Shown in pieces: positions 8,374 to 17,339 of a DNA stretch of 35,019 bases (the stretch's first letter is position 1; each line of letters starts with the position of its first letter). The position numbers and the translations under genes were made by a program. Under the pieces are notes generated by a model that had not been told where the DNA came from, made no database searches, and saw only the letters and a list, made by a program, of their open reading frames with translations. Source of the DNA: Lysobacterales bacterium (lineage in GTDB: Bacteria; Pseudomonadota; Gammaproteobacteria; Xanthomonadales; Wenzhouxiangellaceae); the NCBI GenBank assembly GCA_002722315.1, contig PBLG01000040.1, forward strand, positions 1 to 35,019, given 5' to 3'.

Positions 8374-8865
8374 TCATTTCTTGCGCAATGAAAGCGCAGT
8401 AATCAGCATGAGCACAACATACCAGATCAGCGTCCAGGCCGGCATGGCCAGCCCGAGAAAGGTCCAGTCGACCTCGGCGCACTCGCCGGAGCCGGTGAAC
8501 GCGGAGGTGATGGCCTCGCCGAGCGAAAAATACTCGAGCATGAATCCGAAACCGGGACCGCATTCGGGCACCTGGTCCGGCGGCAGGCTCTGCAGCCAGA
8601 GGTGGCGCCCGGCGGTGGCCACACCCCAGGCGCCGCCTGCAAAAACGATGCCGCCGTAGAGCCAGCGCATTCCGCCGCGGCTGCCGTGAATGGCGCCGGC
8701 CAGCGCGCCCAGCGCGATGATGATGAACGCCCAGCGCTGCAGGATGCACAGGGGACAGGGTTCGTAGCCCTGCGCATACTGCGAATAGTAGGCATAGCCC
8801 AGCAGAGCCAGGCACAGGCCCAGCACGATCGAAAAGCCGGTTCTCGGGTACAGGTTGATATTCAT
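8374..8865 (-). CDS. dsbB: Disulfide bond formation protein B (DsbB)
   Basis: This 163-residue inner-membrane protein reoxidises DsbA and passes electrons to quinone. Four membrane helices are visible. The first periplasmic pair is CPLC (Cys37/Cys40), followed by Arg44 in ILQRW, the expected quinone-site region. The second pair is Cys102 and Cys129. These match the E. coli pairs 41/44 and 104/130. I chose ATG 8865 (MNINLYPRTG), because upstream residues in the open frame are low-complexity and would precede the first helix. It is divergent from the histidine ammonia-lyase gene by 91 bp and is followed after 4 bp by DAHP synthase. The dsbA partner is not in the window. Confidence 0.93.
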   Translation of the reverse strand: MNINLYPRTGFSIVLGLCLALLGYAYYSQYAQGYEPCPLCILQRWAFIIIALGALAGAIHGSRGGMRWLYGGIVFAGGAWGVATAGRHLWLQSLPPDQVPECGPGFGFMLEYFSLGEAITSAFTGSGECAEVDWTFLGLAMPAWTLIWYVVLMLITALSLRKK

Positions 8866-8956
8866 TCGGTTATTCTGCCATGTTGTTGCGCGCGGCTTGT
8901 CGTCGGGCCGCACGAAATCGCATCGTTTTTTCACGCGCCGAAGACCTGGAAACCCA

Positions 8957-10462
8957 ATGCTAGCCTGCATCTCGCTGAACAACCTGGACGCCGACCTCGA
9001 TCGACGCATGCACGAACTGAGAACCGACGCCACGGCGGTTGCCGAATCGCGGCGGCGGGTGGAACGTGCGCTTACCGACGACGCGCCCATCTACGGCATC
9101 AATACCGGCTTCGGCGCGCTGGCCGACAAGCGCATAGATCCGGCGCGCCTGGCCGAGCTTCAGCGCAATCTGCTGCTGTCGCATGCCTGCGGCACCGGCG
9201 AACCGCTGAATGTCGAGATCAGCCGGCTGATGCTGCGACTGAAGATCCACGCCCTGTCGCTGGGTTACTCGGGCATCTCCGAGCCGGTATTCCGCCAGCT
9301 GCTGGCGCTGGACGAACGTCGCATCGTGCCCTGGATTCCGTCTCGCGGCAGCGTCGGCGCCTCGGGCGACCTGGCGCCGCTGGCCCACATGAGCCTGCCC
9401 CTGATCGGCGCGGGCCAGTGCTGGAAACCCGACTTCAGCGGACCGGAGCCGGCAGCCGTCGCGCTCGAAAGAGCAGGCATGCGACCGGTGGAACTCGCCG
9501 CCAAGGACGGCCTGGCGCTGATCAACGGCACCCAGCTGATGGCGGCGTGCGGTGCGTTCGTTCTCAGCCGCTGCATCCGCCTGGTGGCGGCCACCGATAT
9601 CCTGGGCGCAATGAGCCTGGAGGCCCTGCAAGGCTCGGCCCGCCCTTTCGACGAACGCATTCATCAGCTTCGACCGCACCCGGGCCAGCTGAAGTCCGCG
9701 GCCAACGTCCGCCGGTTGCTCGAGCACAGCGAGATCCTCGAATCTCACCGCGACTGCGGCAAGGTCCAGGACCCGTATTCACTGCGATGCATTCCACAGG
9801 TACACGGCGCCAGCCGCGATGCGCTGGCCCACGCCGCCGACATCGTCGAGCGCGAGCTCAATTCCGTGACCGACAATCCGCTGGTGTTCGACAACGGCGA
9901 CATCGTTTCGGGCGGCAACTTTCACGGCCAGCCGCTGGCGCTGGCAATGGATTACGCCGCGATCGCGCTGGCAGAACTGGCCAGCATCTCCGAGCGCCGG
10001 ACCTATCTGCTCCTGGCCGGCCACGACGGCCTGCCGGCGTTGCTCATGGCCGACACCGGCATCAATTCAGGCTTCATGATTCCGCAGTACACGGCCGCCG
10101 CCCTGGTCAGCGAGAACAAGGTCCTGTGCCATCCGGCCAGCGTCGACTCGATTCCGACCAGCCTGGGCCAGGAAGACCACGTCTCGATGGGGTCGATCAG
10201 CGCGCTCAAGCTGCTCTCGGTGCTTCGCAACACCGAGCAGGTGCTGGCCGTGGAAATGCTCACGGCCGCTCAGGCGCTGGACTTCCGGGCGCCGCTGAAA
10301 CCCGGGCGCGGCGTGGCCCTGGCGCATGCCGCGGTACGCCAGGCGGTCGGGCATGCCGAAGAGGACTACGAAGTAGGGGCCGACATCGAGAACTGCGCCC
10401 GGCTCTTGCGCGAGGAGCGCCTTGTGGACGCCGTGCAGGAGGAACTGGGCGAGCTGGACTGA
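8957..10462 (+). CDS. hutH: Histidine ammonia-lyase (HAL/PAL/TAL superfamily)
   Basis: This 501-residue enzyme should deaminate L-histidine to trans-urocanate. The Ala-Ser-Gly triad that self-cyclises to the MIO cofactor is at 135-137 (GSVGASGDLAPLAHM). Tyr46 lies in YGINTGFG. The selectivity pair Ser75-His76 (NLLLSHACGTG) is the histidine-type residue pair rather than the His-Leu or Phe-Leu seen in tyrosine or phenylalanine lyases. SHRDCGKVQDPYSLRC, GGNFHGQP and QEDHVSM are also intact. ATG 8957 is preceded by a GGAAA site. An upstream in-frame extension (8855) is basic, unlike the family, and overlaps the dsbB 5' end. No hutU, hutI, hutG or regulator is adjacent, so it is an orphan here. 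Some HAL-like enzymes serve pigment or aryl-polyene pathways, but nothing nearby supports that. Confidence 0.9.
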   Translation: MLACISLNNLDADLDRRMHELRTDATAVAESRRRVERALTDDAPIYGINTGFGALADKRIDPARLAELQRNLLLSHACGTGEPLNVEISRLMLRLKIHALSLGYSGISEPVFRQLLALDERRIVPWIPSRGSVGASGDLAPLAHMSLPLIGAGQCWKPDFSGPEPAAVALERAGMRPVELAAKDGLALINGTQLMAACGAFVLSRCIRLVAATDILGAMSLEALQGSARPFDERIHQLRPHPGQLKSAANVRRLLEHSEILESHRDCGKVQDPYSLRCIPQVHGASRDALAHAADIVERELNSVTDNPLVFDNGDIVSGGNFHGQPLALAMDYAAIALAELASISERRTYLLLAGHDGLPALLMADTGINSGFMIPQYTAAALVSENKVLCHPASVDSIPTSLGQEDHVSMGSISALKLLSVLRNTEQVLAVEMLTAAQALDFRAPLKPGRGVALAHAAVRQAVGHAEEDYEVGADIENCARLLREERLVDAVQEELGELD

Positions 10463-10549
10463 GTCCGTCGTTTCCGTCTCTTCCGTGCGTATCCGCGCTC
10501 ATCCGCGGCCGAACGCCGTTGTTTACCCTACCCCCTAACCTGGTGCAAC

Positions 10550-11011
10550 TTACCCTTCAGGTCCGGCTACCGGCTCGACGCGGCTGGCTGTCATTTCGAT
10601 ATACAACGGCGCGGTTTCGGGTCCGGATTCCTGCTCGCCTTCCTCGACGACCGTGATGACGCCCGGCCTGCCCAGCGGCGTGCCCAGCATGGTGTCGGTC
10701 AGGAATTCCCAACGGCCGTCGACCTGCTGCTCGATGCCGACCTTGAACCACAGCGCATCCGGCGCGCCTTCGGCCTCGCCGGGCGGTTCGACCTCGACGC
10801 TGAGGCGCCAGGAAGAGTCCGGGCTGTGAACTTCGAATACGCCGGGCACGCCGGGCTGGAGCAGCAGTTCGGGCTCGCCGCGCAGTTCGCCGGAACACCA
10901 GACCGCCGATTCGACGCGGTAGCGGGTCGAATCGGCGCCATCGACCGGTGCGGGCTGGGCGGCAGCCGGCAGCGCAAGAACCATCAGGCATGCTGCAAGA
11001 ACGAACTTCAT
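10550..11011 (-). CDS. Small exported protein of unknown function
   Basis: This 153-residue product has a typical Sec signal peptide (residues 1-18, MKFVLAACLMVLALPAAA, then QP). The mature part is acidic, rich in Glu, Pro and Val, and apparently all beta. Two halves carry similar phrases (LLLQPGVPGVFEV then WRLSVEVEP; PLGRPGVITVVEEG then LYIEMTASRVEP), suggesting a two-fold repeated beta structure. One Cys remains in the mature part (Cys39). I do not recognise the family. The start lies 7 bp after the secF stop on the same strand, so it is probably the last gene of the yajC-secDF operon. That position hints at an envelope role but does not establish one. Confidence 0.8.
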   Translation of the reverse strand: MKFVLAACLMVLALPAAAQPAPVDGADSTRYRVESAVWCSGELRGEPELLLQPGVPGVFEVHSPDSSWRLSVEVEPPGEAEGAPDALWFKVGIEQQVDGRWEFLTDTMLGTPLGRPGVITVVEEGEQESGPETAPLYIEMTASRVEPVAGPEG

Positions 11012-11018
11012 CTCGACC

Positions 11019-11984
11019 TCAAGTGTTCCTGAAACGGGCCGGCAGGTCTTCCTGGTCGGGCTGGTCGGCGCCCTCCTTGACCACCGGCATCAAGTCCTGC
11101 TTGGACACGCCGAGCACCAGCGCGGCCGTGCTGGCGACGAAGATCGATGAATAGGTACCGACGACCACGCCGACGATTAGCGTGTAGGCGAAGGAATGGA
11201 TGATTTCACCGCCGAAATAGAACAGCGCGATCAGCACCAGCAAGGTGGTCAGCGAGGTCATCACGGTGCGAGACAGCATCTGGTTGATCGAAAGGTTGGT
11301 CAATTCCTTCGCCGTGCCCTTGCGTTTGACCCGGAAGTTTTCGCGCAACCGGTCGTAGACTACGATGGTGTCGTTGAGCGAATAGCCGATCACCGCAAGC
11401 AATGCCGCGACCACGGTCAGGTCGAAGCTGAGCTGGAACAGCGAAATCATCCCCAGCACGACGATCACGTCGTGGATGAGCGCGGCAACCGCGCCGACCG
11501 CGAAACGCCACTGGAACCGGAACGAGACGTACAGCAGAATGCCGGCCAGCGCGTACAGCAGCGCCAGCCCGCCCTGGTTGGCCAATTCCTCGCCGATCTG
11601 GGGGCCGACGAACTCGACGCGCCGGACTTCTAACCCGGCGTCGACCGACTCGAGCGCCTCCAGCGCGACGGTACTGACATCGGCGCCCTCCTCGGCCGCG
11701 ACCTCCGGAGGCAAACGAACCACGATATCGCGGGAAGTGCCGAAGGTCTGCACCGAAAAATTCTCGTAGCCGGCTTCGGCCAGCGCCCCGCGCACGTCGG
11801 CGAGATCGGGCGCTTCCGGATAGGAAATCTCGATCAGCGTGCCGCCGGTGAAATCCAGGCCGAAATCGAGGCCGCGGGTAACCAGCGACCCGATGCTGGC
11901 CAGGATCAGGACCGCCGAGAAGACCAGCGCGATCTTGCGCCGGGCCATGAAGTCGATGTGCGTATCGTTGCGAATGATATCCAT
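11019..11984 (-). CDS. secF: Protein translocase subunit SecF
   Basis: This 321-residue inner-membrane protein pairs with SecD to pull secreted proteins across using the proton gradient. Six membrane helices are present. FGLDFTGGTLIE (41-52) opens the periplasmic P1-type domain. The conserved helix motif GYSLNDTIVVYDRLREN carries Asp205 and Asp211, expected for proton coupling. The C-terminal tail is Asp/Glu/Arg-rich and cytoplasmic. It starts 39 bp after secD stops and is followed after 7 bp by the unknown exported protein. It forms the usual yajC-secD-secF order. Confidence 0.97.
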   Translation of the reverse strand: MDIIRNDTHIDFMARRKIALVFSAVLILASIGSLVTRGLDFGLDFTGGTLIEISYPEAPDLADVRGALAEAGYENFSVQTFGTSRDIVVRLPPEVAAEEGADVSTVALEALESVDAGLEVRRVEFVGPQIGEELANQGGLALLYALAGILLYVSFRFQWRFAVGAVAALIHDVIVVLGMISLFQLSFDLTVVAALLAVIGYSLNDTIVVYDRLRENFRVKRKGTAKELTNLSINQMLSRTVMTSLTTLLVLIALFYFGGEIIHSFAYTLIVGVVVGTYSSIFVASTAALVLGVSKQDLMPVVKEGADQPDQEDLPARFRNT

Positions 11985-12023
11985 GCTGTAAGTGTCCTTA
12001 GACCGGATCGTTCATGGTCGGGC

Positions 12024-13883
12024 TCAAAGTGCCAGTGACTTGACGCGCTTGCGCCCGCCGTAGATCAGGTTGATCACGCCCCGGGTGCCGAAGATGGCGG
12101 TGAACATCGAGGTCACGATGCCCAGCGAAAGCGTCACCGCGAAGCCCTTGACCGGTCCGGTGCCGAACATGAACAGCACCAATGCCGCGATCAGCGTGGT
12201 GACGTTGGCATCGGCGATGGTCGAGAACGCCTTGTCGTAGCCGGCCCGGATCGCGGCCTGAGGCGTGTTGCCCAGCCGCAGCTCCTCGCGTATTCGCTCG
12301 AAGATCAGCACGTTGGCGTCCACCGCCATGCCGACCGTCAGCACGATGCCGGCGATGCCGGGCAGCGTCAGCGTGGCGCCTATCATCGAAAGCAACGCGA
12401 CGATCAGCACCAGGTTGATGGTCAGCGCCAGGTTCGCGACCAGGCCGAAGACCTTGTAGTAGATCGCCATCAGCACCAGCACCAGGCAGAACCCGATGAT
12501 GACCGAGTTGAAACCCTGCTCGATGTTGTCGGCGCCCAGGCTCGGGCCGACGGTGCGTTCCTCGATGATCTCGACCGGCGCGGCGAGGGCGCCTGCACGC
12601 AGCAGCAGCGCCAGCTGGCTGGCCTCTCGGGCCGAGCCCAGGCCGGTGGTCTGGAACTGCCTGCCGAACGGCTCGCGCACCACGGCGACCGAGATGACTT
12701 CCTCGACGCGCCGCGTCTCGCGTACTTCCTCGCCGTCGACGATGGTCGTTTCCGGTCGCTGCTCGATGAACACGACGGCCATCCGGTTGCCGACGTTCTC
12801 GCCGGTGAAGTCGAACATCCGGCGCGCGCCCACGGCGTCCAGCGTCACCTGGACCATGGGCGACCCGGTCTGCTGGTCGAAGCCGGCCGAGGCGCTGGTG
12901 AGGTTGTCGCCGGAGGCGATCAGCCGCCGCGACAGCAGGATCGGCTCGCCCTCGCGCGTTTCGTAGAGTCGGGACTGCGGCGGCACCCTGCCGGTTCGCT
13001 GCGCCTCGTAGGGATCGTTCTGCTCGTCCACCGCACGATATTCAAGCGTCGCCGTGGCGCCCAGGATGCGCTTGGCTTCGGCCGTGTCCTGCACGCCCGG
13101 CAGCTGCACCACGATACGGTCGGCGCCCTGCTGCTGGATGATCGGCTCGGCCACGCCGAGTTCGTTGACCCGGTTGCGCAGGGTCGTGATGTTCTGCTGC
13201 AGCGCGGTCTGCTGCAATTCGGTCATCACCTCGGGACGCACCGTGGCGCGAATGTTGAAGGTCTCGCCGCCGTCGAAGGTTTCCAGCTCCAGCTCCGGCA
13301 GGTCGAGCGCAATCTGGGTCATCGCGGTCTGGCGGTCCTCCGGCGTTCGCAGTTCGGCGACCAGCGCCTCGCGGTCGGCCCGAACCGAGCGATAGCGGAT
13401 GCTCTGGTCCCGGAGCAGGTTTCGGATGTCGTCGACGAAGCGCTCCAGCTGCTGACTGCGCGCGGTCTCCATGTCGACTTCCATCAGGAAGTGCACCCCG
13501 CCCTGCAGGTCCAGGCCAAGCACCATGGGCGAAGCGTTGAGCGCCCGCAGCCAGTCGGGCGTGGCCGGCGCCAGGTTGAGCGCGACGACGTAGGCGTCGC
13601 CGAGCTGTTCGCGCATCGCGTCGGCCAGGGCAAGTTGCTGGGTCGAACTGTCGACGCGAACCATCAGCCGGTCGGGCGTGAACTCCGTCGATTTCGGCTC
13701 GATTTCCTCGGCCTCGACGATGCCCTCCACGACGCCCTGCAGCGCCGGGTCGAGTTCGAAACCGCGCGCCGACGAGACCTGGACGGCCGGGTCGTCGCCG
13801 AACAGATTGGGCAGCGCGTAAATGATTCCGAACGCCACGACGGCGGTCAGGAGAATGTATTTCCAGGCGGGATATCGATTCAT
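12024..13883 (-). CDS. secD: Protein translocase subunit SecD
   Basis: This 619-residue partner of SecF has the standard proteobacterial length. The N-terminal membrane helix covers about residues 9-27. The large periplasmic region includes the conserved LGLDLQGGVHF (122-132). Five further helices lie in the last third. The motif VGMAVDANVLIFERIREEL contains Asp522, equivalent to the proton-pathway aspartate of SecD. It is 94 bp downstream of yajC, and that gap holds a GC-rich hairpin at 13944-13963. Together with SecF and YajC it forms the accessory holotranslocon module. Confidence 0.97.
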   Translation of the reverse strand: MNRYPAWKYILLTAVVAFGIIYALPNLFGDDPAVQVSSARGFELDPALQGVVEGIVEAEEIEPKSTEFTPDRLMVRVDSSTQQLALADAMREQLGDAYVVALNLAPATPDWLRALNASPMVLGLDLQGGVHFLMEVDMETARSQQLERFVDDIRNLLRDQSIRYRSVRADREALVAELRTPEDRQTAMTQIALDLPELELETFDGGETFNIRATVRPEVMTELQQTALQQNITTLRNRVNELGVAEPIIQQQGADRIVVQLPGVQDTAEAKRILGATATLEYRAVDEQNDPYEAQRTGRVPPQSRLYETREGEPILLSRRLIASGDNLTSASAGFDQQTGSPMVQVTLDAVGARRMFDFTGENVGNRMAVVFIEQRPETTIVDGEEVRETRRVEEVISVAVVREPFGRQFQTTGLGSAREASQLALLLRAGALAAPVEIIEERTVGPSLGADNIEQGFNSVIIGFCLVLVLMAIYYKVFGLVANLALTINLVLIVALLSMIGATLTLPGIAGIVLTVGMAVDANVLIFERIREELRLGNTPQAAIRAGYDKAFSTIADANVTTLIAALVLFMFGTGPVKGFAVTLSLGIVTSMFTAIFGTRGVINLIYGGRKRVKSLAL

Positions 13884-13943
13884 GGATCAACCGGTTTGTT
13901 GTTCTCGCGACCTGTGCATGTCGCTTGATTTTTCAGCGAGTGC

Positions 13944-13963
13944 GCCCGCCGAGGGGCGCGGGC
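13944..13963 (-). other. GC-rich hairpin between yajC and secD
   Basis: GCCCGC (13944-13949) pairs with GCGGGC (13958-13963) around an 8-nt loop in the 94-bp spacer. A second small stem (TCGCT/AGCGA, 13921-13939) follows in the transcription direction. No T tract is attached, so this may limit read-through or protect an mRNA end rather than terminate. Confidence 0.35.
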
Positions 13964-13977
13964 GATGATTCCGAGGC

Positions 13978-14322
13978 TCAGGCGGCGGAATCGAACGTAC
14001 CCTTGGGTACCACCTGTCCGACCGAACTCTTCTGCATCTTGACCAGCACGCCGTCGGCCAGCTCGACCTTGATGAAATTGTCACCCACTTCGGTCACCTT
14101 GCCGAGCAGCCCGCCGGCAGAGACGATTTCATCGCCTACCGCAAGGTTGGAGATCAGCTCGCGGTGCTGCTTGGTGCGCTTCATCTGGGGCCGAATGATC
14201 AGCAACCAGAAGATCACGACGATGAATACAAGCGGCAGAATCGAGGCAAGCACGCTCGGCTGCTCGCCGGCTGCCTGGGCCATCGCGGAGGGAATCAACA
14301 GTTCGGACAAAAACTCAAGCAT
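13978..14322 (-). CDS. yajC: Sec translocon accessory protein YajC
   Basis: This 114-residue protein has one membrane helix (about 26-46, ending in LLIIRPQMKR) followed by the conserved basic segment and a small cytoplasmic domain containing LAVGDEIVSAGGLLGKV. It associates with SecDF. The usual upstream neighbours tgt and queA are absent, and secA is the next gene upstream on the same strand, 283 bp away. A GAGAG site precedes the ATG. A candidate promoter lies about 85 bp upstream. Confidence 0.95.
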   Translation of the reverse strand: MLEFLSELLIPSAMAQAAGEQPSVLASILPLVFIVVIFWLLIIRPQMKRTKQHRELISNLAVGDEIVSAGGLLGKVTEVGDNFIKVELADGVLVKMQKSSVGQVVPKGTFDSAA

Positions 14323-14405
14323 GATCGAATCTCTCGTTGGGACAGGGCGTCTACCGAAGAATTCAGCCGGTCGCGCGCCGCATCAGGGTCTCATGTCAGC
14401 CGCGG

Positions 14406-14435
14406 ATTATCCCACATCGCAAGCGCCCTTGTCTG
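14406..14435 (-). promoter_or_regulatory. Candidate sigma-70 promoter for yajC-secDF
   Basis: On the minus strand, CAGACA (14430-14435, four of six to TTGACA) and GATAAT (14406-14411, five of six to TATAAT) are separated by 18 bp. They lie about 84 bp before the yajC ATG and beyond the hairpin region following secA. This is a reasonable independent promoter, not proven. Confidence 0.4.
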
Positions 14436-14541
14436 CCGCCCCGACCCGTGGAAACCCGCAGGAACGCGGCCTTCCGCGCCCTCCTTTTCGGATATAGAGA
14501 CGCTGCCCGCCGAATGCAACCGTCGACGGCTGGTTCGCTGG

Positions 14542-14603
14542 TTGGCTTGTTGGCTTGTTGGCTGGTTGCAACCGCCTCACCAGCTAACCAGCTAACCAGC
14601 CAA
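14542..14603. repeat. Facing 8-bp tandem repeats forming a hairpin after secA
   Basis: Three 8-bp units (TTGGCTTG twice, then TTGGCTGG; 14542-14565) face three complementary-type units (CCAGCTAA twice, then CCAGCCAA; 14580-14603). The strongest pairing is TTGGCTGGTT (14558-14567) with AACCAGCCAA (14594-14603), ten perfect base pairs, and neighbouring units can slip and pair in several registers. It begins 2 bp after the secA stop codon. Without a T tract it is an unusual structure rather than a classic terminator, but it may still end or stabilise the secA mRNA. Confidence 0.75.
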
Positions 14604-14605
14604 CT

Positions 14606-17323
14606 CTAATCAATCTTGCCGTGGCACTGCTTGTACTTCTTCCCGGACCCGCAAGGACAGGGTTCGTTGCGCCCCACCTTTCGACCGTCGCGGACGAACG
14701 GCTGGGACTGATCGATCCCGGCGGCGGCACCCGGGCCGGCGCCCGGATCGTTGGCCAGGGCCGCGGTCTCGCGGTGCTGGAATTCCATCGGCCGCTCGCG
14801 CCTGCGCTGTTCGTCGACCGCCGCCACGTCCTGCTCCGAGCGCACCTGCACGCGCGACAGGATCTTGATGACCTCGAAGCGCATGCTGGCCAGCATGTCG
14901 GTGAACATCTCGAAGCCTTCGCGCTTGTATTCCTGCTGCGGCTTCTTCTGGGCAAAGCCCCTGAGGTGGATGCCGCGACGCAGGTAGTCCATGCTCGCCA
15001 GGTGCTCCTTCCACTGCTGGTCGAGCACGTTGAGCATCACCGCCTTCTCGAAATGGCGCATCACGTCGCTGCCGGTCTCGGCTTCCTTGGCGGCAAAATG
15101 CGCCTCGACACGCTCCATGACCCGCTCGCGGATGCCTTCCTCGGTCAGGTCCTCGTCGGCGGCCAGCCAGTCCCGGATCGGGGCTTCGATGCCGAATTCG
15201 CCCTCCAGCGATCTTTCCAGACCCTCGGCGTCCCACATGTCTTCGATCGACTGCGGCGGAACGTACCGGCTGATCAGGTCGTCGAAGACTTCCTGGCGCA
15301 TTTCCCGGATGTAGTCGTGGACGTCGTCGGCCTCCATCAACTCGTTGCGCTGGGCATAGATCACGCGGCGCTGGTCGTTGGCCACGTCGTCGAAATCCAG
15401 CAGGTTCTTGCGGATATCGAAGTTGTGGGCCTCGACCTTGCGCTGGGCGTTCTCGATGGCTCGAGTCACCCAGGGGTGCTCGATGGCCTCGCCCTGCTCC
15501 ATGCCGAGCTTCTGCATCATGTTGCCAAGGCGCTCGGACGCGAAAATGCGCATCAGACTGTCTTCCAGCGACAGGTAGAACCGGCTCGATCCCGGGTCGC
15601 CCTGGCGGCCTGAGCGGCCGCGCAACTGGTTGTCGATGCGTCGGGATTCGTGGCGCTCGGTACCGATGATATGCAGACCGCCGGCTTCGATGACCTTTTC
15701 GTGGCGGCGCTGCCACTCGTCCTTGACTTCCCGGATCTTTTTCTCGGGCACGTCTTCGCCAAGCGCGGCAAGCTCGGCGTCGAGGCTGCCGCCGAGCACG
15801 ATGTCGGTGCCGCGGCCGGCCATGTTGGTCGCGATCGTCACCGCACCGGGCTGTCCGGCCTGGGCGATGATCTGGGCTTCGCGCTCATGGTGCTTGGCGT
15901 TGAGGACCTCGTGCTTGATCTTCGCCTTGGTCAGTTCGCGCGACAGCAGCTCGGAGGTCTCGATGGAGGTCGTGCCGACCAGCACCGGCTGACCGATGGC
16001 CGTGCGCTCCTTGACGTCTTCGATGATGGCGGCGTATTTCTCGGCCTTGGTCAGGAAGACCAGGTCCGGATTGTCCTTCCGGATCATGTCCTTGTTGGTT
16101 GGTATCACGACCACTTCGAGGCCGTAGATGCTCTGGAATTCGTAGGCTTCGGTGTCGGCCGTACCGGTCATGCCGGACAGTTTTTCGTAGAGCCTGAAAT
16201 AGTTCTGGAAGGTGATCGATGCCAGCGTCTGGTTCTCGCGCTGGATCGGCACGCCTTCCTTGGCTTCGATGGCCTGGTGCAGGCCGTCCGACCAGCGCCG
16301 GCCCGGCATGGTGCGGCCGGTGAACTCGTCGACGATGACCACTTCGCCGTCGTTGACGATGTAATCGACGTCCTTGTTGAACAGGTGGTGCGCCCTCAGG
16401 CAGGCGTTGAGCGTGTGCATCAGCGCCAGGTTGTTGGCGTCGTAGAGGCTTTCGTGCTCGTCCAGCAGTCCGGCCTGTGACAGCAGGCCCTCGACCCTGG
16501 CCATGCCGTCCTCGGTCAGGTGGACCTGGCGCGATTTCTCGTCGAGTGAAAAGTCGCCGGGGCCGTCTTCTTCGGTCTGGACCTCGAGATTCGGCACGAT
16601 GCGGTTGATCTTGATGTACAGCTCGGGGCCTTCGTCGGCCGGGCCGGAAATGATCAGAGGGGTCCTGGCCTCGTCGATCAGGATGGAATCGACCTCGTCG
16701 ACGATGGCGAAATGCTGCTCGCGCTGCACCTTCTGCTCGAGCGAGAAGGCCATGTTGTCGCGCAGGTAGTCGAACCCGAATTCGTTATTGGTGCCGTAGG
16801 TGATGTCGCAGGCGTAGGACGCACGCTTGGCGGCGGGATTCATGCCGGGCACGGATACGCCCACGGTCATGTCCAGTGCCTCGTAGATCGGCTTCATCCA
16901 CTCCGAGTCGCGGCGCGCCAGGTAGTCGTTGACCGTCACCACGTGCACGCCGCGGGCGGGCAATGCATTGAGATATACGGCCAGGGTCGCCACCAGGGTC
17001 TTGCCCTCCCCGGTCTTCATTTCGGCGATCTTGCCCTGGTGCAGCACCATGCCGCCGATCATCTGGGCGTCGAAATGGCGCATGCCCAGCGTTCGTACCG
17101 ACGCCTCGCGAACCACGGCGAAAGCCTCGGGCAGCAACTGATCCAGGGTTTCGCCCTCTTCCAGGCGCTTGCGGAACTCGGCCGTCCTGGCCTTGAGCTG
17201 ATCGTCGGTGAGCTGCTGCGTCTGCGCCTCGAGCTCGTTGATCTTCTGGATATTGTTGCCGAGCTGCTTGAGCAGTCGCTCGTTGCGGCTGCCGACCAGC
17301 TTCGTTATCAAGCGTTTGAGCAT
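14606..17323 (-). CDS. secA: Preprotein translocase ATPase SecA
   Basis: This 905-residue motor pushes preproteins through SecYEG. Walker A is KTGEGKT (103-109) and the DEAD-type box is DEVD (209-212, in [15 protein letters not shown]). The preprotein cross-linking domain, second nucleotide fold ([24 protein letters not shown]) and helical scaffold follow. The C-terminal zinc tail [13 protein letters not shown] uses Cys889, Cys891, Cys900 and His901, the SecB- and lipid-binding element. Only a weak AGG site precedes the ATG. A 25-codon open frame made of 21-bp repeats ends 16 bp upstream, so initiation might depend on coupling (inference). dciA and lpxC lie upstream and yajC downstream. Confidence 0.98.
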   Translation of the reverse strand: MLKRLITKLVGSRNERLLKQLGNNIQKINELEAQTQQLTDDQLKARTAEFRKRLEEGETLDQLLPEAFAVVREASVRTLGMRHFDAQMIGGMVLHQGKIAEMKTGEGKTLVATLAVYLNALPARGVHVVTVNDYLARRDSEWMKPIYEALDMTVGVSVPGMNPAAKRASYACDITYGTNNEFGFDYLRDNMAFSLEQKVQREQHFAIVDEVDSILIDEARTPLIISGPADEGPELYIKINRIVPNLEVQTEEDGPGDFSLDEKSRQVHLTEDGMARVEGLLSQAGLLDEHESLYDANNLALMHTLNACLRAHHLFNKDVDYIVNDGEVVIVDEFTGRTMPGRRWSDGLHQAIEAKEGVPIQRENQTLASITFQNYFRLYEKLSGMTGTADTEAYEFQSIYGLEVVVIPTNKDMIRKDNPDLVFLTKAEKYAAIIEDVKERTAIGQPVLVGTTSIETSELLSRELTKAKIKHEVLNAKHHEREAQIIAQAGQPGAVTIATNMAGRGTDIVLGGSLDAELAALGEDVPEKKIREVKDEWQRRHEKVIEAGGLHIIGTERHESRRIDNQLRGRSGRQGDPGSSRFYLSLEDSLMRIFASERLGNMMQKLGMEQGEAIEHPWVTRAIENAQRKVEAHNFDIRKNLLDFDDVANDQRRVIYAQRNELMEADDVHDYIREMRQEVFDDLISRYVPPQSIEDMWDAEGLERSLEGEFGIEAPIRDWLAADEDLTEEGIRERVMERVEAHFAAKEAETGSDVMRHFEKAVMLNVLDQQWKEHLASMDYLRRGIHLRGFAQKKPQQEYKREGFEMFTDMLASMRFEVIKILSRVQVRSEQDVAAVDEQRRRERPMEFQHRETAALANDPGAGPGAAAGIDQSQPFVRDGRKVGRNEPCPCGSGKKYKQCHGKID

Positions 17324-17339
17324 AAGAGTTTGCTGCCTG

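Noticed and set aside
6903..8402. A 499-codon + strand open frame
   Set aside because: It is antisense to the class II DAHP synthase gene, whose metal ligands are intact. There is no ribosome binding site and no recognisable family.
8855..8956. Longer N-terminus for histidine ammonia-lyase
   Set aside because: The 34 extra residues are basic, unlike the family, and overlap the divergent dsbB start. The ATG at 8957 has a better ribosome binding site.
13944..13963. Intrinsic terminator between yajC and secD
   Set aside because: The stem is only 6 bp and no T tract follows, so I list it as a hairpin without calling it a terminator.
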